This document shows, piece after piece, positions 41,959-51,332 of a DNA stretch of 64,000 bases. Made by a program: the position numbers and the translations under genes. The notes beneath the pieces are model-generated. The model ran no database searches and had not been told where the DNA came from. It saw nothing but the letters and a program-made list of their open reading frames with translations. The stretch's first letter is position 1. Each line of letters opens with the position of its first letter. Source of the DNA: CAWCTB01 sp963798275 (lineage in GTDB: Bacteria > Acidobacteriota > Terriglobia > Terriglobales > Acidobacteriaceae); contig CAWCTB010000023.1 of assembly GCA_963798275.1 (NCBI GenBank), forward strand, positions 62,001 to 126,000, written 5' to 3'.

Positions 41959-43645
41959 TTAGAACCGGTAAACGTAAGCCGTGGAGACCTGGAAGTTGCC
42001 CTGATTGGTGTAGTACTGGTTGGACTGCACCGAGCCGATCTCCGACATGTTTGGATCGGGATAATTGGCCAAATAGCGCACCAGAGTCGTTCCCACGTCC
42101 AATCGCAAAGTCGTGTTGCGATGGGTATACACCTCGACAATACCGCCGAAGTCCCAGGTGAAGCGAGCCAAGCTGGCGGGGCTTGTTGAGCCAAGTCCGG
42201 GCGTGGCATTACTCGTAATAGATGAAGCCGGGGCGCACCTTGGCGAACACGCCCACGTGTTCCCAGCGCTCGCCCGCTTTCAGGCCGTACTGGCCCTGCA
42301 TCATGCCCTTAGTTCCGCCCTGCCCGGGAAGGAAATTGAGTGCGCTATCGAAGCCGAAGTTGCGGGTGAAGTTGTAGTCGAAGTTGAAGCCCATCCCGGA
42401 GAGGTTCTGGCGGCAGGCGGTGGCGCAGCCTTCTTTCAGCACTGGTAAGCTGATATTGGTGTACTGGGTGCCAATTTCCCAATGTTGCAACGGAGCCTCG
42501 TTGTGATCCGCGACTTTGTCTGATTTAGGCCGCTGGTTGACGACGAAGTTGTTCTCCGGCGCGGGTAGCATCCAGGGGAACTTGCCGGCGAAGAACGCCG
42601 CGAAAGATCGGCTGGGCTCGAGCGCGCTGCGCAGAATTCGGCCGCCCAAGATTCGGTGCTGACGTGCAATGGGGGTCACGATGAATCGGTCGATGGTGTC
42701 TTCGCCGAGAATCCAAGCCAAGCCCACGGTTGGCGTGACGACGAAGTCCGTCCAACCCGTGTTATTGGTCGGCGCACTGGGGTACTGCGGGTTGTTCAGG
42801 CAATACTTGTAGGTGCCGCAGCCGTTGACGTAGGTGAAACCGCCCTGGTTGCCGAACGAGGTCTCGCTCAGGGGACCGATCTCAAATTGCGTGGACCATG
42901 CCGTCATCCACGCCAGCGCCAGGAATCGACTCTTCCAGTACCCGTTGTGCCGGCCGATGGGCACGAAGCTCTTGGGCATATTTTGCAGCATGACGCGCCC
43001 ATAGGTCGCGCCTTCGAGCGGATGACCGATGTCGTTGACTACGAAGCTGTCTCCGTCGCCCCAGCGGTCCATGTGATAGTCGGTGTAGGATGCGAACCAG
43101 TCATGAAAGAAGGGTTTGTGGGCCAACTCATAACGCAGAGACGGATCGAACGCCGCGCGCCATGCGTGGTAGAAGACGGTCATTTCCAGCGACTGCACCA
43201 GCGCCGGCTTCCACTCGAACTTGCTTGAATAAGGATTGGGCGGGGACGACGGCTGAAAGGAATTGCCGAGCTGCACGGCATTACCAGCAGCGGGGCCGCG
43301 GCTCGAAGACTCATTTTGGGCATTCGCGCCGGCGCTGTCGGATGGCGCACTGGCCTGGAGGTCAGTGGCGGTAAGAGCATTGATGGCCGTGTCCAGGGAA
43401 GCAATAGGTGGGTCTGCGACGGAAACTGCATCGTTGCCACCTGTCGACTGCGCTCGGGCGACCTGCGGTATCCCTAGCAGGCCAAGTGCCAGCAAGCACA
43501 TTGCCAATAGGTGAATCGCCTGCCATGTACGTCTCGACAAACAGTGATGCAAGGGGACTCTTCCTCCAGTCACACGTTCGTTGGGATACCAAGGCAACCC
43601 AAGGGGGGAACTTCGATCATAGCGGAAGTACGGGCGAGCGTCCAC
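41959..43645 (-). CDS. outer-membrane-type protein of unknown function (one frame break)
   Basis: About 561 residues. A long N-terminus precedes a hydrophobic signal (about residues 44-66, ending 'GLLGIPQVARAQS'). A Ser/Ala-rich linker and a conserved-looking module follow ('MTVFYHAWRAAFDPSLRYELAHKPFFHDWFASY', 'DSFVVNDIGHPLEGATYGRV'). The C-terminal half has barrel-like strands alternating aromatic and polar residues, ending with Phe ('FQVSTAYVYRF'), a typical outer-membrane barrel end. The frame breaks near 42214, where 'VRPGFIYY' continues as 'SNATPGLGSTSPASLARFTWDFG'. The true start may be nearer the signal. The layout recalls DUF3943-type proteins, but the assignment is unsure. Confidence 0.65.
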
Positions 43646-43686
43646 GGAAACTCTCCCGTACTTCTTCTCTTTTTCCGCCAGGATTA

Positions 43687-45072
43687 CTACTTACCCTCGC
43701 CCAGAAGCTGGAAGAAACGAATGATGGACTCGATTCCGCGATAGAAGTTCGGAATGTGAAACTTCTCGTTGGGAGCGTGCAGGTTGTCGTCCGGCAGCCC
43801 CATGCCCATCATAATGCTGGGAATCTTCAAGTCCTTCTCGAACTGGGTGACGATCGGAATCGATCCGCCGGAGCGGATGTAGACCGTGTCTTTGCCGAAG
43901 ACTTCATGCATGGCTTTGACTGACGCCCGAGCGTACGGATTGTCTGTGTTGACCACGCAGGCCGGCCCCTTGCTGTGCACCTTGATGTTCAACGAGATGC
44001 CCTTGGGCGTGATCTTCTTTACGTAATCTGTGTACTTCTTCAGGATGTCGTCGGCGTCCTGGTCGGGAACCAGGCGCATCGACACCTTGGCTGACGCGCG
44101 GGCTGGGATGACCGTTTTCGCGCCCGGAGCGGTGAAGCCGCCGGGCATTCCGTGGACTTCCAACGTAGGACGGGCCCAGGTGCGGTACAACACCGAATAG
44201 CCGGGCTCGCCGGTCAAGACATTCGATCCCACTTCGCTTTTGCGGTACTCCTCTTCGTTGAACGGCAGGCTCGCCCAAGCCTTCAGTTCGTCGTCAGTCG
44301 GCTTCTGCACGTCGTCGTAAAAGCCGGGGATCAGGATCTTGCCGTCGGCATCCTTCAACTTGCTGATGATTTCGACCAGTCCGAACAGGGGGTTGGGTGC
44401 CGCGCCGCCGTAAACGCCGGAATGTAAGTCGGTCTTGGAGCCTTGGGCCTCCAGTTCGGTATAAAGCAGTCCGCGTAGGCCCACGCAGAGGGTAGGAAGG
44501 TCAGGCGCGAACAGTTCGGTGTCGGTCACCAGGGCGAAGTCCGCCTTGAGTTTCGGCGAAGTGGCATTTTTCTTGACGTACTCTTCGATGCTCTCGCCGC
44601 CGACTTCCTCCTCGCCTTCTATCAGTACCCTGACGTTGATGGGGAGCTTGCCACCGCCGGCCTTGAACAGGGACTCGAATGCCTTGAGCTGCATCCAGAG
44701 CTGGCCCTTGTCGTCGACCGCGCCGCGGGCGTAGATGTTCTGGTTGCGCTCCGTCGGCTCGAACGGCGGGGTGAGCCATTCGTCCAGCGGTTCGGCGGGT
44801 TGGACGTCGTAGTGGGCATAGCAGAGTGCCGTTGGCTTGCCGGCGGCGTGGAGCCAGTCGGCGTAAACCAGCGGGTGACCTTTGGTTGCGATGATTTCGA
44901 CATTCTCGAAGCCGATCCGCTTCAGGTCGTCGGCGACAAGCTGTGCGGCTTTTTGGACGTCGCCCTTGTGCTCGTCGGCGGTACTGACGCTGGGAATACG
45001 CAGGAAGTCTTTGAGCTCGTTGAGGAATCGGGGTTGATTTTCGCGGGCATAAGAAATGGCCGTAGATGACAT
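43687..45072 (-). CDS. M20 family dipeptidase
   Basis: 461 residues from 'MSSTAISYARENQPRFL' (45072), with AAGGAG nine bases upstream. An in-frame start ten codons earlier is less likely. Metal ligands and catalytic residues: 'ALCYAHYDVQPAEPLDEW' (HxD), 'GAVDDKGQLWMQL' (bridging Asp), 'LIEGEEEVGGESI' (catalytic Glu), 'DTELFAPDLPTL', and the last His in 'DDNLHAPNEKFHIPNFY'. Two-domain M20 with the dimerisation lid ('KTDLHSGVYGGAAPNPLFGLVEIISKL'). No signal peptide, so cytoplasmic. Related to carnosinase-like and Xaa-His dipeptidases. Confidence 0.9.
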   Translation of the reverse strand: MSSTAISYARENQPRFLNELKDFLRIPSVSTADEHKGDVQKAAQLVADDLKRIGFENVEIIATKGHPLVYADWLHAAGKPTALCYAHYDVQPAEPLDEWLTPPFEPTERNQNIYARGAVDDKGQLWMQLKAFESLFKAGGGKLPINVRVLIEGEEEVGGESIEEYVKKNATSPKLKADFALVTDTELFAPDLPTLCVGLRGLLYTELEAQGSKTDLHSGVYGGAAPNPLFGLVEIISKLKDADGKILIPGFYDDVQKPTDDELKAWASLPFNEEEYRKSEVGSNVLTGEPGYSVLYRTWARPTLEVHGMPGGFTAPGAKTVIPARASAKVSMRLVPDQDADDILKKYTDYVKKITPKGISLNIKVHSKGPACVVNTDNPYARASVKAMHEVFGKDTVYIRSGGSIPIVTQFEKDLKIPSIMMGMGLPDDNLHAPNEKFHIPNFYRGIESIIRFFQLLGEGK

Positions 45073-45381
45073 GGAGAGATACTCCTTTTTTGAGAAGACC
45101 ATCGCGTACTAGAGATGAAGAACGCGGATGAACAAACATAAAAGTATATCGCAGGGCTGGCGGGGGGCGAGACGGATCGAACCATCGTAGGCTAGTGCTT
45201 CTCACTTTAGGCTGGCGTTTAGCGCTCGAAGACAGTTAGATCAAATTCCTGTGATAGACGGATTGCGGGAAGCGTTCGGCTTCCGTTCGCCTGAAAATGG
45301 TGGTAGCTTCAAGGCTCTGGGCATCAGCATTCGGTGTCGGCACCCGGGTTATCAGCTTCCGGTCAACGCTTCGATATCAGT
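45073..45381. other. 309-bp divergent gap between the M20 gene and sthA
   Basis: AT-rich on the M20 side (TATACT on the minus strand at 45143-45148), where that gene's promoter is likely. An imperfect hairpin (GGGAAGC / GCTTCC near 45268-45285) lies on the sthA side. An in-frame GTG at 45334 would extend SthA by 16 unrelated residues. No gene seen. Confidence 0.4.
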
Positions 45382-46779
45382 ATGCAAGGTAGCGGCAACA
45401 ATTCGTTTGACCTGGTGGTGATCGGCAGCGGTCCTGCCGGACAGAAGGCTGCGATTTGCGCGGCAAAGTTGCGCAAGAAAGTCGCCGTCATCGAGCGCAA
45501 GCGCAGCATCGGTGGGGTTTGCGTCAATACCGGTACGATTCCCAGCAAAACGTTGCGCGAGGCGATCCTGTATCTCAGCGGTCTGCGCCAGCGTTCGTTC
45601 TACGGCCGCGGCTATGCTCTGAAAGACAACATCTGCATGCAGGACCTGGTGTTTCGCGCCGAGGCGGTCATGGGGCGCGAGATCGAAGTGATCAAGTCGC
45701 AGTTACGCCGGAATCGCGTGGCTGTCTTTGAGGGCAGTGGGCGTTTCACTGGCGACCACACCGTGGAGGTGGCGAACGATAGCGGATTAACCATTCTCGA
45801 AGGGGCCAACTTCGTGATCGCCTGCGGCACGCGGCCGGCGCACGACGCGCAGATTCCCATTGACGGCAAACGGATCTTCGACTCCGACCAGGTGCACGAG
45901 CTGCAGGATCTGCCGCGGGAACTGATTGTGGTGGGTGCGGGCATCATCGGCCTGGAGTACGCGTCGATGTTTGCGGCGCTGGGGGTGAAGGTCACTCTGC
46001 TGGATCAACGTCCGGTGCTACTGGATTTTGCCGACCGGGAAATCGTCGAGAGCCTTTGCTTTCAATTGCGGCAACTGGGCACGGTGTTCCGCCTGGGCGA
46101 GAGAGTGGTCTCGATTGGACTCGATGATGACCGCGACCGCGTCTTTGCCAAGCTGGAGAGCGGAAAGACGGTGCATGGGCAGGCCCTTCTGTATGCGGTG
46201 GGACGCACCGCGAACAGCGACCAGTTGAACTTGCAGGCGATCGGACTGACTCCGGATGGACGGGGCAAGATCACGGTGAACGAGAATTTTCAGACCGAAG
46301 TGCCGTATGTGTATGCTGCCGGTGATGTCATCGGCTTTCCGGCATTGGCCAGCACCTCGATGGAGCAGGGGCGACTCGCCAGTTCGCACATCTTCGGCTT
46401 GCCGGGCAAAATGCCTCCTAACCTGATTCCGTATGGGGTCTACACTATCCCTGAAATCTCCATGGTTGGACCCACCGAAGAGCAGCTCACAAAAGACAAG
46501 ATTCCGTACGAGGTAGGTATCGCACGCTACGCGGAACTGGCGAAAGGGCAGATGCTCGGCGATGACCAGGGATTCCTCAAGCTGATCTTCGATCCGACCA
46601 GCCTAAAGTTGCTCGGCGTGCATATCATCGGCGACCGCGCCGCCGAAATTGTCCATATCGGCCAGGTCGTATTGGCGATGGGCGGAACGATTGAATATTT
46701 CCGCGACACGGTCTTCAACTATCCGACGCTGGCGGAAGCGTTCAAAGTTGCAGCTCTGGATGGGTTGAACAAGCTCTAA
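45382..46779 (+). CDS. sthA: soluble pyridine nucleotide transhydrogenase-like flavoprotein
   Basis: 465 residues from 'MQGSGNNSFDLVVIGSGPAGQKAA'. FAD- and NAD-binding domains: 'VVIGSGPAGQKAAICAA', 'VGAGIIGLEYASMFAALG', 'YVYAAGDVIGFPALASTSM'. The site that is a redox-active CxxxxC in lipoamide dehydrogenase reads 'GGVCVNTGTIPSKTLREA' here, so the second Cys is Thr, the hallmark of SthA rather than Lpd. The C-terminal dimerisation domain lacks the HxxxxE catalytic pair, ending 'FNYPTLAEAFKVAALDGLN' as in SthA. Expected reaction: hydride transfer between NADPH and NAD+. No clear ribosome-binding site at the chosen start. Confidence 0.88.
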   Translation: MQGSGNNSFDLVVIGSGPAGQKAAICAAKLRKKVAVIERKRSIGGVCVNTGTIPSKTLREAILYLSGLRQRSFYGRGYALKDNICMQDLVFRAEAVMGREIEVIKSQLRRNRVAVFEGSGRFTGDHTVEVANDSGLTILEGANFVIACGTRPAHDAQIPIDGKRIFDSDQVHELQDLPRELIVVGAGIIGLEYASMFAALGVKVTLLDQRPVLLDFADREIVESLCFQLRQLGTVFRLGERVVSIGLDDDRDRVFAKLESGKTVHGQALLYAVGRTANSDQLNLQAIGLTPDGRGKITVNENFQTEVPYVYAAGDVIGFPALASTSMEQGRLASSHIFGLPGKMPPNLIPYGVYTIPEISMVGPTEEQLTKDKIPYEVGIARYAELAKGQMLGDDQGFLKLIFDPTSLKLLGVHIIGDRAAEIVHIGQVVLAMGGTIEYFRDTVFNYPTLAEAFKVAALDGLNKL

Positions 46780-46782
46780 ACC

Positions 46783-47589
46783 TTAGGGCGATTGTGCTGC
46801 GGCTGACGCGCCACTGCCGCGCAGCGCCTCTTCAATTGCCTTCTGAGCCAGGGGAGCCATGATGCGATAGCCGGCGTCGTTGGGATGCAGGCCGTCGATC
46901 GCCAGCTCTGACTTCATCATGTTGCGCGAGTCGGCCATGGCGTTGAAATAGTCGAGATACCCTGCGCCGTTGATATCGCAGTAATTCTTGATCCAGCGAT
47001 TCAGCTCCAGAATCTTTTCGGTTTCACGTCCATAGTAGAGTTCCGCGGCATGCTCGCTGTAGTTGTTCGTCGGCATAACGGATGAGAAGACGACGCCGAT
47101 CTGGTGGGCGCGCGCCAGCTCCGCCATGGAAGCGTAGTTTGCTTCGATGTCTGCCAGCGACATGGGCCCGGTGTTGCCCGCGATGTCGTTGGTTCCGGCA
47201 AGGATCACCACCACCTTCGGTTTCAGGTCGATCACGTCCTGGCGAAAGCGCACCAGCATTTGCGCTGTTGTCTGGCCGCTGATGCCGCGATTCACGTACG
47301 GTTTGCCGGGAAAGTACTCCGGCAGCTTCCACCCGTCGGTGATGGAATCTCCCATGAAGACGACGCGCCTCTCACTCGCCACGGGAGGGGGCAACGCAGC
47401 GTTTGCTTCACGGTATCGCCCGAGATTGCCGAAGTCGTTCATAAAGAGCGGAATCTGCCGCTCGCGGTAGAGTTCGAGCGCCTGAACGCCGCGAATCGCC
47501 GCATCGGACGACGGTTGCGATTGTTGAGCAAAAAGGGTGGAAACCGGCGGGGCGAAGAGCAGGGCGATGATCAGCACAGAGCGAGGCAT
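46783..47589 (-). CDS. secreted SGNH/GDSL hydrolase
   Basis: 268 residues. A signal peptide ends near 'PPVSTLFAQ'. SGNH blocks are all present: block I 'VVFMGDSITDGW' (catalytic Ser), block II Gly in 'VNRGISGQTTAQML', block III 'VILAGTNDIAG' (Asn), and block V 'IDGLHPNDAGYRIM' (Asp and His). The order resembles platelet-activating-factor-acetylhydrolase-like esterases and sugar acetylesterases. The substrate is not deducible. Convergent with sthA, ending three bases from its stop. Confidence 0.9.
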   Translation of the reverse strand: MPRSVLIIALLFAPPVSTLFAQQSQPSSDAAIRGVQALELYRERQIPLFMNDFGNLGRYREANAALPPPVASERRVVFMGDSITDGWKLPEYFPGKPYVNRGISGQTTAQMLVRFRQDVIDLKPKVVVILAGTNDIAGNTGPMSLADIEANYASMAELARAHQIGVVFSSVMPTNNYSEHAAELYYGRETEKILELNRWIKNYCDINGAGYLDYFNAMADSRNMMKSELAIDGLHPNDAGYRIMAPLAQKAIEEALRGSGASAAAQSP

Positions 47590-47672
47590 GAGGGCAACAT
47601 ATCACCTGTTGCCGCATCGGTGGACTTCACATGCGCGTCACAACTACGGCGAGCTTTTGATATGCTGCGACC

Positions 47673-47969
47673 ATGAACCTCGAGGAACTGCGATCGTCGT
47701 TGTCTGATGACACGCCGCCGGCCAGATTGTCACGAGCTCTGGCCGGCTTGTGGTGGGACGCCAAAGGCGACTGGACGCGGGCGCATGAATCCGCGCAGGA
47801 GGACGAAGGTCCCGCTGGGGCGTGGGTTCACGCCTACCTTCACCGCAAAGAAGGCGATTCGCCTAACGCTGCTTACTGGTATCAGCGAGCGGGTCGTCCC
47901 GTGGCGCAGAGCCCCCTCGACGACGAGTGGGCCGAAATTGCAAAGACGTTGCTCGCCAGCACGGATTAG
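47673..47969 (+). CDS. small conserved hypothetical protein
   Basis: 98 residues, no signal or membrane segment. The core 'LWWDAKGDWTRAHESAQEDEG' / 'AWVHAYLHRKEGDSPNAAYWYQRAGRP' is a widespread short family of unknown role. The pattern W-A-x6-Q...A-Y-x3-E-G-D-x2-N-A-x-Y-W-Y looks like a Sel1/TPR-like helical pair. Starts divergently from the SGNH hydrolase and ends before a hairpin. Confidence 0.75.
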   Translation: MNLEELRSSLSDDTPPARLSRALAGLWWDAKGDWTRAHESAQEDEGPAGAWVHAYLHRKEGDSPNAAYWYQRAGRPVAQSPLDDEWAEIAKTLLASTD

Positions 47970-48008
47970 AAACAGCAAAACCAGTAACTCCGCGGACGAA
48001 CGAGAAGA

Positions 48009-48030
48009 AGGCCCGCATATCGGCGGGCCT
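48009..48030. terminator. hairpin between convergent genes
   Basis: AGGCCCGC / GCGGGCCT perfect 8-bp stem with a 6-base loop between the small protein (plus) and the propeller protein (minus). No U-tract. Confidence 0.5.
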
Positions 48031-48056
48031 GAGAGACCGTCCTCGCTTTCACGTTG

Positions 48057-51000
48057 TCAGTCTTCGTCTTTGTTGGTGGTGATGCCAGGAGTCTTTTCCA
48101 GCGAGCCTGGACCGATCCAGGGCAACTCCGTTATTCCGAGCTGCGACTTCAACTGAGGAACATCGGTGCTCTGGAATGTTTTCCAGCGGCCGATCATTTC
48201 CGCCGTCGAACTCTGCAGCTTGGGCACGGCCTGCGCGGCTTGTGGTGTGGGAGCGACATCGGCCTCCTGCAGCATCGATAGCATCTGCAGCAACGACCCG
48301 TGCACACCGGAAAGCGTGTCCAGTTGCGCCCCGCGCCGCCGTCGTCCCTCACCACCCATCAGCGCATCCAATTTCTGACTGAGAGCGTCAATCTTTTCCG
48401 CCTGAGGAGTTCCGGCCGCCTTCTCGCGTTGCGCTTTCAACTGCTGGCGCAGCTTACTGGCCTGTTCCATAACGGGTTGCAGTGCCAGCAACTGATCGTA
48501 GACCTGCTTGGAGAGATCAAACTGCTGCTGCAGGCCGTCCAGCGGTGTCTTCACCCGCGGATCCATCTGGATAGTGAGCGGGCGCATGTACTTCTGACCG
48601 TCCACCGTGAGGATAACCGTGTATTTGCCGGGCATGACCCAGGGCGAGGTGGAGGCTGGCGCGGTGTTGTGGTAGATGGCCGCGATGGGGTACTCGGGCT
48701 GAATGCCGGGAACCGGTGGAAGGTGCATGTCCCACAGGAAGCGATGGAAGCCTGCCTGGTTCGACAGCCTCTGCGGCGGACGCACCCAGTAGGCGGGAAT
48801 CGCCAGTTCCGGATCGGGTGGGGGAACCGGATCGTTGCTGGCATAACGGCGCACTACGTTGCCGGCGCTGTCGGCGATTTCCAACACGACCGGCGACGAG
48901 GTTCCGGACTTCAGGTAATAGTCGATCATCGCTCCATCGGGCGGATTAGGGGCAGAAGGGAAATCGGGCGGTAAAGGAGTGTCGCTGTTCGTGTCCCAGC
49001 GCACGCGATAGGTGAGCTGCGGCGCAAACAGGTACGCGTTGGCCGCAAGTGCGCTGGCATCGAGCTGACGCAGCGGCGTGATGTTATCGAGAATCCAAAA
49101 GCCGCGACCGTGAGTGGCGGCCAAGAGGTCGTCGTCCTTGATGGCCAGGTCGCGCACCGAGGTTGCCGGCATATTGAGGCGCAACATCTGCCAGTGGTCA
49201 CCTTCATCGAACGAAACGTAGACAGCGCGCTCGGTCCCGGCGAACAGCAAGCCCTTGCGCTTGGGATCCTCGCGAACCGCGTTGACATTTTCATCTGCCG
49301 GAATGCCGGTGACGATGTCCGTCCAGGTCTTGCCGCCATCATGGGTGCGCAGAATGCGAGGACGAAGGTCGTCGAGCCGCAGCGTGTTGATGGCGGCGTA
49401 GGCGGTTTGCGGGTCGCTGTGGCTGGCCTCAAGTATGGAGACCTTCTGCCAAGCGCCAAGCTGCGGGGGAGTGACATTTTCCCAGTGCGCACCGCCATCG
49501 GTGGTGACCCAGATCAGGCCGTCGTCGGTTCCCGCCCACAGGCGATTGATGTCGAGGGGAGAGGGAGCCAGCGCGTAAATGACCCCGCGTTGGGTGGGCT
49601 GGGCCGACGGTTCAGACTTGAAGATGCCGACACTCGCAGGCACCTCCCAGGTCTTACGGGTCAAGTCAGGACTGATCTGCTTCCAGTTCCGTCCGCCGTC
49701 GCTGGTGGACCACAGAGTATTGGAAGCGAAGTACAAAATATGCGGGTCGACCGGCGAGAAGATGACCGGCTCGGTGCGCACCACCCGGAAATCGGGAGGA
49801 CGGATGGCAACGGGCATGACGTTCTGCGCCTGCCCGGTGCGGCGGTCGTAGCGCGTCAGCTTGCCGCCGTAGACGATGTCAGGGTCGAGCGGGTCGGCGG
49901 CAACATAGCCGTATTCTTCCGCCGCGACGGGATGCCATTCGCGGAAGGTGATCTCGCCGTCATTGCCGCGGCTGGCCACGCAGGCCGATCCACTTTCCTG
50001 CTGCCCGCCGCACACGCGGTATGGGAATGCGTTGTCGGCGCTCACGTGGTACATCTGCGCCGTGGACTGGTTGTACCAGGAACTCCACGACTCGCCGCCG
50101 TTGACCGTGACGATCGCGCCCTGATCGCTGGTAATCAGAATAATTTTGGGATCGTTGGGATTGATCCAGATGTTCTGGTAGTCGTCGCCACCGGGAGCGC
50201 CGCGGAAGCCCGTCCAGGTTTTGCCGCCGTCGGTCGACTTCCAGGTGACTGTGGATGTCATGTATACGACGTTGGGGTCCTTTGGATCTAGCATCGGAAC
50301 CGGCAGGTCCCCGCCGCCAATGCGGCCCCTGGGCCGCGGATCGGTTGTTGCCACTGTCCAGGTAGCACCAGCGTCGCTGGAGCGGTACAGGTCAACGTTA
50401 TCTTTCGTGGCAACCGAGGCGAACAGATGTTTGGGGTCGCTGGCGGCAACCGTCACATACGCTTGCACGATGCCGTCGGGCAGTCCACCTGCCAGTTGCT
50501 TCCAGGTCGAGCCGCCATCGGTGGACTTGTAGATTCCGCCGCCGGTTCCATTCCAGGCAGCGTTCTCCCAGGGCCCTTCGCGCGCCTCCCACAATGTGGC
50601 ATAGACAATCTGTGGATCAGCAGGGTCGATCACAACTCCCGCCGCGCCGATGTTTTCATTTTTCTGCAGAACGGGCTCAAAGTGCAGTCCTCCATCCGTG
50701 GAGCGATAAACCCCACGCTCGGGATTGGGCCCGTAAGGATGGCCCGCGACCGCAACGAAGAGTCGATTGGGATCGTGTGGATCGACGGCCATCTGCGAAA
50801 TCTGCTGGCCGTCGCGCAGAGCCAAGATGCGTCCAGGTTTTGCCGGCATCGGTCGATTTGTAGATGCCGTCGCCGACCGAGAGATCGGGCCGGTGCAGTC
50901 CTTCGCCGCTGCCGACATAGATGACACTGGGGTCGGACGGAGACACCACGATTGCACCGATCGACCCGGTGGGCTGATCGTCGAAGATGGGCTGCCAAGT

Positions 51001-51228
51001 GCGCCCGAAGTCATCGGTCTTCCAGACGCCGCCATTGACTGCACCGACATAGAACACATTGGGCTGGCTGGGGACGCCGGCGGCAGCGCGAGTGCGTCCG
51101 CCACGCAACGGACCGATGCTGCGCCAACCCATTTCTCCCAGCATGTGAGTATCGATTTGCGATTGAGTGAAAGCGGGAAGAGCAGCGGCGAGGAGAAGAG
51201 GGAGGATTGCCAGCTTGGATAGTTTCAT
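48057..51228 (-). CDS. large secreted sortilin/BNR-repeat propeller protein A (one frame break)
   Basis: About 1056 residues. Start 'MKLSKLAILPLLLAAALPAF' (51228) with a signal peptide. Many Asp-box/BNR strands of the sortilin (VPS10) type: 'GVWKTDDFGRTWQPIFDD', 'GIYKSTDAGKTWTHLG', 'GVYRSTDGGLHFEP', 'GIYKSTDGGSTWKQLAGG', 'LWSTSDGGRNWKQISPDL', 'RILRTHDGGKTWTDIVTG'. These form beta-propellers. The C-terminal 250 residues comprise a beta-sandwich ('FHRFLWDMHLPP') and a helical stretch. The frame breaks near 50832 by one extra T (GGCTCTGCGC). Annotated in related genomes as glycosyl hydrolase-like, but I see no catalytic motif. Divergent from its paralogue. Confidence 0.85.
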
Positions 51229-51332
51229 CGATGTGCGTTGCGTCCTTCGGTATGGGGGTGGCGAGTGTCGTTTCCGCAACGCGAAGTGTAATCTATTTGC
51301 AACCTATCTTGCAGGGGTTGAGGAATCAGCGA
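51229..51332. promoter_or_regulatory. shared divergent promoter region of the propeller pair
   Basis: 104 bases separate the two oppositely oriented starts, so both promoters must lie here or within the N-terminal codons. The region includes AT-rich 'taatctatttgcaacctatctt'. A GAGGAATC ribosome-binding site for the plus-strand TTG start lies at its end. No exact hexamer pair was seen. Confidence 0.35.

Noticed and set aside
45382..46779. Dihydrolipoamide dehydrogenase (E3 partner of sucB)
   Set aside because: The redox-active second Cys is Thr and the C-terminal HxxxxE pair is missing, both of which fit SthA instead.
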